64,000 nt of DNA. Source: Muribaculaceae bacterium (GTDB lineage Bacteria; Bacteroidota; Bacteroidia; Bacteroidales; Muribaculaceae). The position numbers and the translations under genes were made by a program. The notes under the pieces were generated by a model that did no database searches, had not been told where the DNA came from, and saw nothing but the letters and a program-made list of their open reading frames with translations. Shown here piece by piece: positions 61,143-64,000 of this stretch (position 1 is its first letter; each line of letters starts with the position of its first letter). The stretch covers positions 1 through 64,000 of the forward strand of contig WGUO01000005.1 of NCBI GenBank assembly GCA_014867205.1, written 5' to 3'.

Positions 61143-63917
61143 ATGAGACACCCGAAGTTGATACAGTGTGTGCTGTCGGCAGCCATTCTTATCGGCACGC
61201 CGGGGGTAACGTACGGAGTAAAGGCCAATCCCCGGTCTTCCACTGCTGTACAGCCGGACGGCACCACACTGACATTGAGACTGAATGGAGACGAGCATTT
61301 CCATTATTACTCTACCTCCGATGGCTATGCCGTAGAGCGTGCCGCCGACGGTTTTTATTATTACCTCGACGCCGATGCTGCCATAAGCGGCGTCCGTGTT
61401 TCTGACCCCGGGCTTCGATCTTCGGCCGAGCGGCAGTTCCTTGGAACCCTCGGCAGCTCCTCTGTCGCAGAGGCGTTGCGTAAAGACCGCTTCAGCGGCC
61501 CAGCTCGCTCACAAGGCCTCATGCCCACAACATTCCCGACAAAGGGTGAAGTCCGAGGGATGGTAATCCTTGTCGAGTATACTGACCTGGCTTTCTCCGT
61601 TCCTAACGCGCGACAGGAGTTTTCCGACATGCTTAATAAAGAAGGCTACTCCAATTTCGGAGGCACCGGGAGCGCCCGCGACTGGTTCGTGGCGCAATCC
61701 TCGGGCGAGTTCAAGCCTTTCTTCGACGTCTACGGCCCGGTGCGTCTGCCGCATCCAATGGCCTATTACGGAGAGAACGGCAGCAACGGCGATGACCTCC
61801 GCGCACACGAGATGCTAACCGATGCCTGCGACATACTCGATGATGAGGTGGACTTCACGCAATACGACGTGGATGGCGACGGCTGGATAGACAACGTCTT
61901 CATCTTCTACGCCGGATACGGCGAAAACCTCGGCTATGGAGCTCCTGCTGAGGCAGTGTGGCCCCACTCTTGGGATCTCCGCGAGGCCACCAACATACCT
62001 TATATGCACGACGGTGTCCGTCTTAACCATTATGCCTGCACCAATGAGATAGACCTCGACGACAAGATGGACGGCATCGGCACCTTTGTACACGAGTTCA
62101 GCCACGTACTTGGCCTTCCGGATCTCTATGCCACCGGCAGTTCGTCGGCCTTCACCCCTGGCGCCTGGAACGTCATGGACGAGGGTCCCTACAACAACGA
62201 CTCGCGCACGCCGCCCAACTATTCAGCCTATGAGCGCTATGCCCTGGGCTGGCTCACCCCGCGCCAGATAGGTGACCCCGCCAACGTGCGCCTCGGAGAC
62301 ATTACCACCAACTCTGCCTGTATAATCACCACGCCTTTCGAAAACGAGTACTTCCTCATCGAAAACCGACAGCAGAAAGGGTGGGACGCATACATCCCCG
62401 GTCATGGGATGCTCGTCTGGCACGTTGACTATAACGAGAACGTCTGGCGCTACAATACCGTCAACAACCGCCAGTCACACCAATATGTGGACATAGAGGA
62501 GGCCGACGGCACGCAGAGCGCCTCCAGCCGAGATGGCGACTCCTTCCCCGGTACAAGGGGCGTCACCTCCTTTACCGACGACACCTCCCCCTCTATGCGC
62601 ACCTGGGACGGCAACGGCCTGGGCAAACCTATCACCGAAATCACCGAGAGCGACGGAATGATAGAGTTTAAAATCAGCGGCGGCCTTGATGAGGTGGCAC
62701 CTGTCACCGCTTACGAAGCCTCTGACACCGGTATCGACAGCTTCACGGCTTCCTGGAGTCAAGGGAATGCCGGATGCCAGTATATACTTTCGGTCTATAC
62801 AGTGCGTCAGAACGGGTCAGACCGTCCCGAAACCACCTATGTCTCCGGATGGGAGGCCCGTAACATGGGAGGCGAACTCTCCGCCACCGTCACAGACCTG
62901 CTTCCTGAGACCGAATACCGTTACAGCATACGTGTCAGTGACCCCGTCACAGGAATGCAGAGCGTGGCCTCCAACGAGATTATCGTCACAACGCTCCCCG
63001 CTACTTTCGACTATCTGCGCCCCGAGCTTGAGCCCGGAACACCGCAGGGAGGCTCTTGTCCCGTCTCATGGTCACCGGTCGATGGCGCGGACGATTACCT
63101 GCTGAGCCTATACACCAAGGTCTATGGCGAGGCCGAAACCGTGACTGCCGACTTTACCGGCGGCGTCTCTTCCCTCCCTGCAGGATGGGAAAGCAACAGC
63201 AACCTCACCTATGCCAACGCCAGTTATGCCGGTGTCTCTGTCCCCTCGTTGCGATTCAATACCGACGGGCAGTGGATTTCGACGGCGACCTATGACGAAG
63301 TGCGGGGCATACGCTTCTGGGCACGCGGTGTATCCGCCGCCGAGAGTGCCTCTATCCAGCTCTACGCCCGAGCCGCTACCGGCGACTGGACACTGGTACA
63401 GACATGGCCGGTACGCAACGATGCCGGCGAAAACTACTCGGCCGACGCCACATCGCAGTGGCCCGAAAGCACCTCCATGCTGCGGCTGATCTTCCGCAAC
63501 GGCGGCAAAGGATCTCTGGCCCTTGACGATGTCAGTCTCATATACGGCGGAAATGTGGAACGATCCTACTTCGGCGACACAGAATACTTCCGGACCACAA
63601 CCGAGACCTCCGCTATGCTCGAGAACCTGCTGCCCTCCACAACCTACTGGCTCACCGTCACCGGGCGCCAGGGCGATCTCTTGAGCAAGCCCTCGCGCGA
63701 ACGCCGCATCATCACCGGCACCAGTGGAATAGCTTCTCTCAGCGCTCCGGTGCGCTATTCCGTGGAGGGCCGCACAGTCACAGTGAGTGCCCCGGCGCGC
63801 CTCTGCACCCTCACAGGCGTCTGTGTGGCCGAAGGGCAGGGGGCACTGACCGCACCTGTATCCGGCATATATGTGCTCTCAATTGCCGGTCAATCCGTAA
63901 AGATAATTATCAACTAA
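61143..63917 (+). CDS. M6-family (immune inhibitor A-like) secreted metalloprotease
   Basis: 924 residues from ATG 61143 (MRHPKLIQC), signal peptide to about residue 25. Zn site HEFSHVLGLPD (about 317-327) with HExxHxxGxxD, and PGAWNVMDEGPYNNDSR after it, typical of M6 peptidases. Then FN3-like domains (APVTAYEASDTGIDSFTASW) and a jelly roll, with a sorting-like tail (GVCVAEGQGALTAP ... GIYVLSIAGQSVKIIIN). Likely a surface or secreted protease acting on host or competitor proteins; same unit as the preceding gene, so possibly under the same inverton. Confidence 0.9.
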   Translation: MRHPKLIQCVLSAAILIGTPGVTYGVKANPRSSTAVQPDGTTLTLRLNGDEHFHYYSTSDGYAVERAADGFYYYLDADAAISGVRVSDPGLRSSAERQFLGTLGSSSVAEALRKDRFSGPARSQGLMPTTFPTKGEVRGMVILVEYTDLAFSVPNARQEFSDMLNKEGYSNFGGTGSARDWFVAQSSGEFKPFFDVYGPVRLPHPMAYYGENGSNGDDLRAHEMLTDACDILDDEVDFTQYDVDGDGWIDNVFIFYAGYGENLGYGAPAEAVWPHSWDLREATNIPYMHDGVRLNHYACTNEIDLDDKMDGIGTFVHEFSHVLGLPDLYATGSSSAFTPGAWNVMDEGPYNNDSRTPPNYSAYERYALGWLTPRQIGDPANVRLGDITTNSACIITTPFENEYFLIENRQQKGWDAYIPGHGMLVWHVDYNENVWRYNTVNNRQSHQYVDIEEADGTQSASSRDGDSFPGTRGVTSFTDDTSPSMRTWDGNGLGKPITEITESDGMIEFKISGGLDEVAPVTAYEASDTGIDSFTASWSQGNAGCQYILSVYTVRQNGSDRPETTYVSGWEARNMGGELSATVTDLLPETEYRYSIRVSDPVTGMQSVASNEIIVTTLPATFDYLRPELEPGTPQGGSCPVSWSPVDGADDYLLSLYTKVYGEAETVTADFTGGVSSLPAGWESNSNLTYANASYAGVSVPSLRFNTDGQWISTATYDEVRGIRFWARGVSAAESASIQLYARAATGDWTLVQTWPVRNDAGENYSADATSQWPESTSMLRLIFRNGGKGSLALDDVSLIYGGNVERSYFGDTEYFRTTTETSAMLENLLPSTTYWLTVTGRQGDLLSKPSRERRIITGTSGIASLSAPVRYSVEGRTVTVSAPARLCTLTGVCVAEGQGALTAPVSGIYVLSIAGQSVKIIIN

Positions 63918-63933
63918 CCAAACAATACAAAGA

Positions 63934-64000
63934 ATGAAAACTCGACTGTTTACTTACCTTGCAGCGGCAATGGCCTCCATCTTTCTGGCGGCGGCCCCGT
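63934..64000 (+). CDS. Start of a secreted protein (truncated by the window)
   Basis: 22 codons, MKTRLFTYLAAAMASIFLAA, a clear signal peptide, continuing past the window. 16 bp after the M6 stop, so same operon. Confidence 0.6.
   Translation, partial: MKTRLFTYLAAAMASIFLAAAP

Overview
The window looks like a chromosome segment of a Bacteroidales bacterium, probably Muribaculaceae-like: moderately high GC, TTTG-N20-TAnnTTTG promoters, many Sec-exported lipoproteins and outer-membrane barrels, C-terminal tails like type IX secretion sorting domains, GH13 and GH31 glycosidases, TPR-membrane-HTH regulators, a carboxynorspermidine-type spermidine enzyme and a solitary sufB. The family assignment is inference; there is no rRNA here.

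Layout. 0-2.7 kb: terminase large subunit and a small partner, the edge of a prophage or remnant. 2.8-8.7 kb: leftward export operon (TolC, HlyD, two ABC-2 permeases, lipid A-type acyltransferase). 9-12 kb: a lipoprotein serpin behind an unusual ECF sigma factor fused to a transmembrane helix and an outer-membrane beta-barrel. 12-24 kb: mostly housekeeping (SNF and MATE transporters, RidA, BspA-like LRR protein, flippase, BirA, TsaE, spermidine enzyme, GH31). 23.5-28.7 kb: TPR-HTH regulator, small secreted proteins, META lipoprotein, a stand-alone I9-type protease inhibitor and a small barrel.

28.5-32.7 kb is an AT-rich accessory island: an Abi_2/HEPN defence gene between two copies of a duplicated barrel-gene end, another barrel, a 220-bp imperfect palindrome, a truncated DUF4143 gene and IS-like ends. 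32.7-40.2 kb: AraC-type TPR regulator and two giant GLUG-repeat lipoproteins. 40.2-48.5 kb: sufB, phoH, DUF2027, DUF695, secreted GH13, a small acidic lipoprotein, a coiled-coil protein and tRNA-Gln. 48.6-55.7 kb: LuxR-type TPR regulator divergent from a 1519-residue adhesin-like protein. 55.7-64 kb: DegT aminotransferase, a DUF4143 ATPase plus barrel bracketed by 23-bp repeats, a 192-bp candidate invertible promoter, then a secreted FN3-type protein and an M6 metalloprotease.

Strongest leads: (1) the sigma-TM-barrel fusion upstream of a serpin, which could be a one-protein envelope-to-transcription sensor; (2) the 17-bp inverted repeats enclosing a promoter upstream of the M6 protease locus, in a predicted OFF orientation; (3) the repeat-bracketed ATPase cassette; (4) start-proximal promoters giving apparently leaderless mRNAs for three regulators; (5) a toxin-like hydrophobic helical insertion inside one GLUG lipoprotein.
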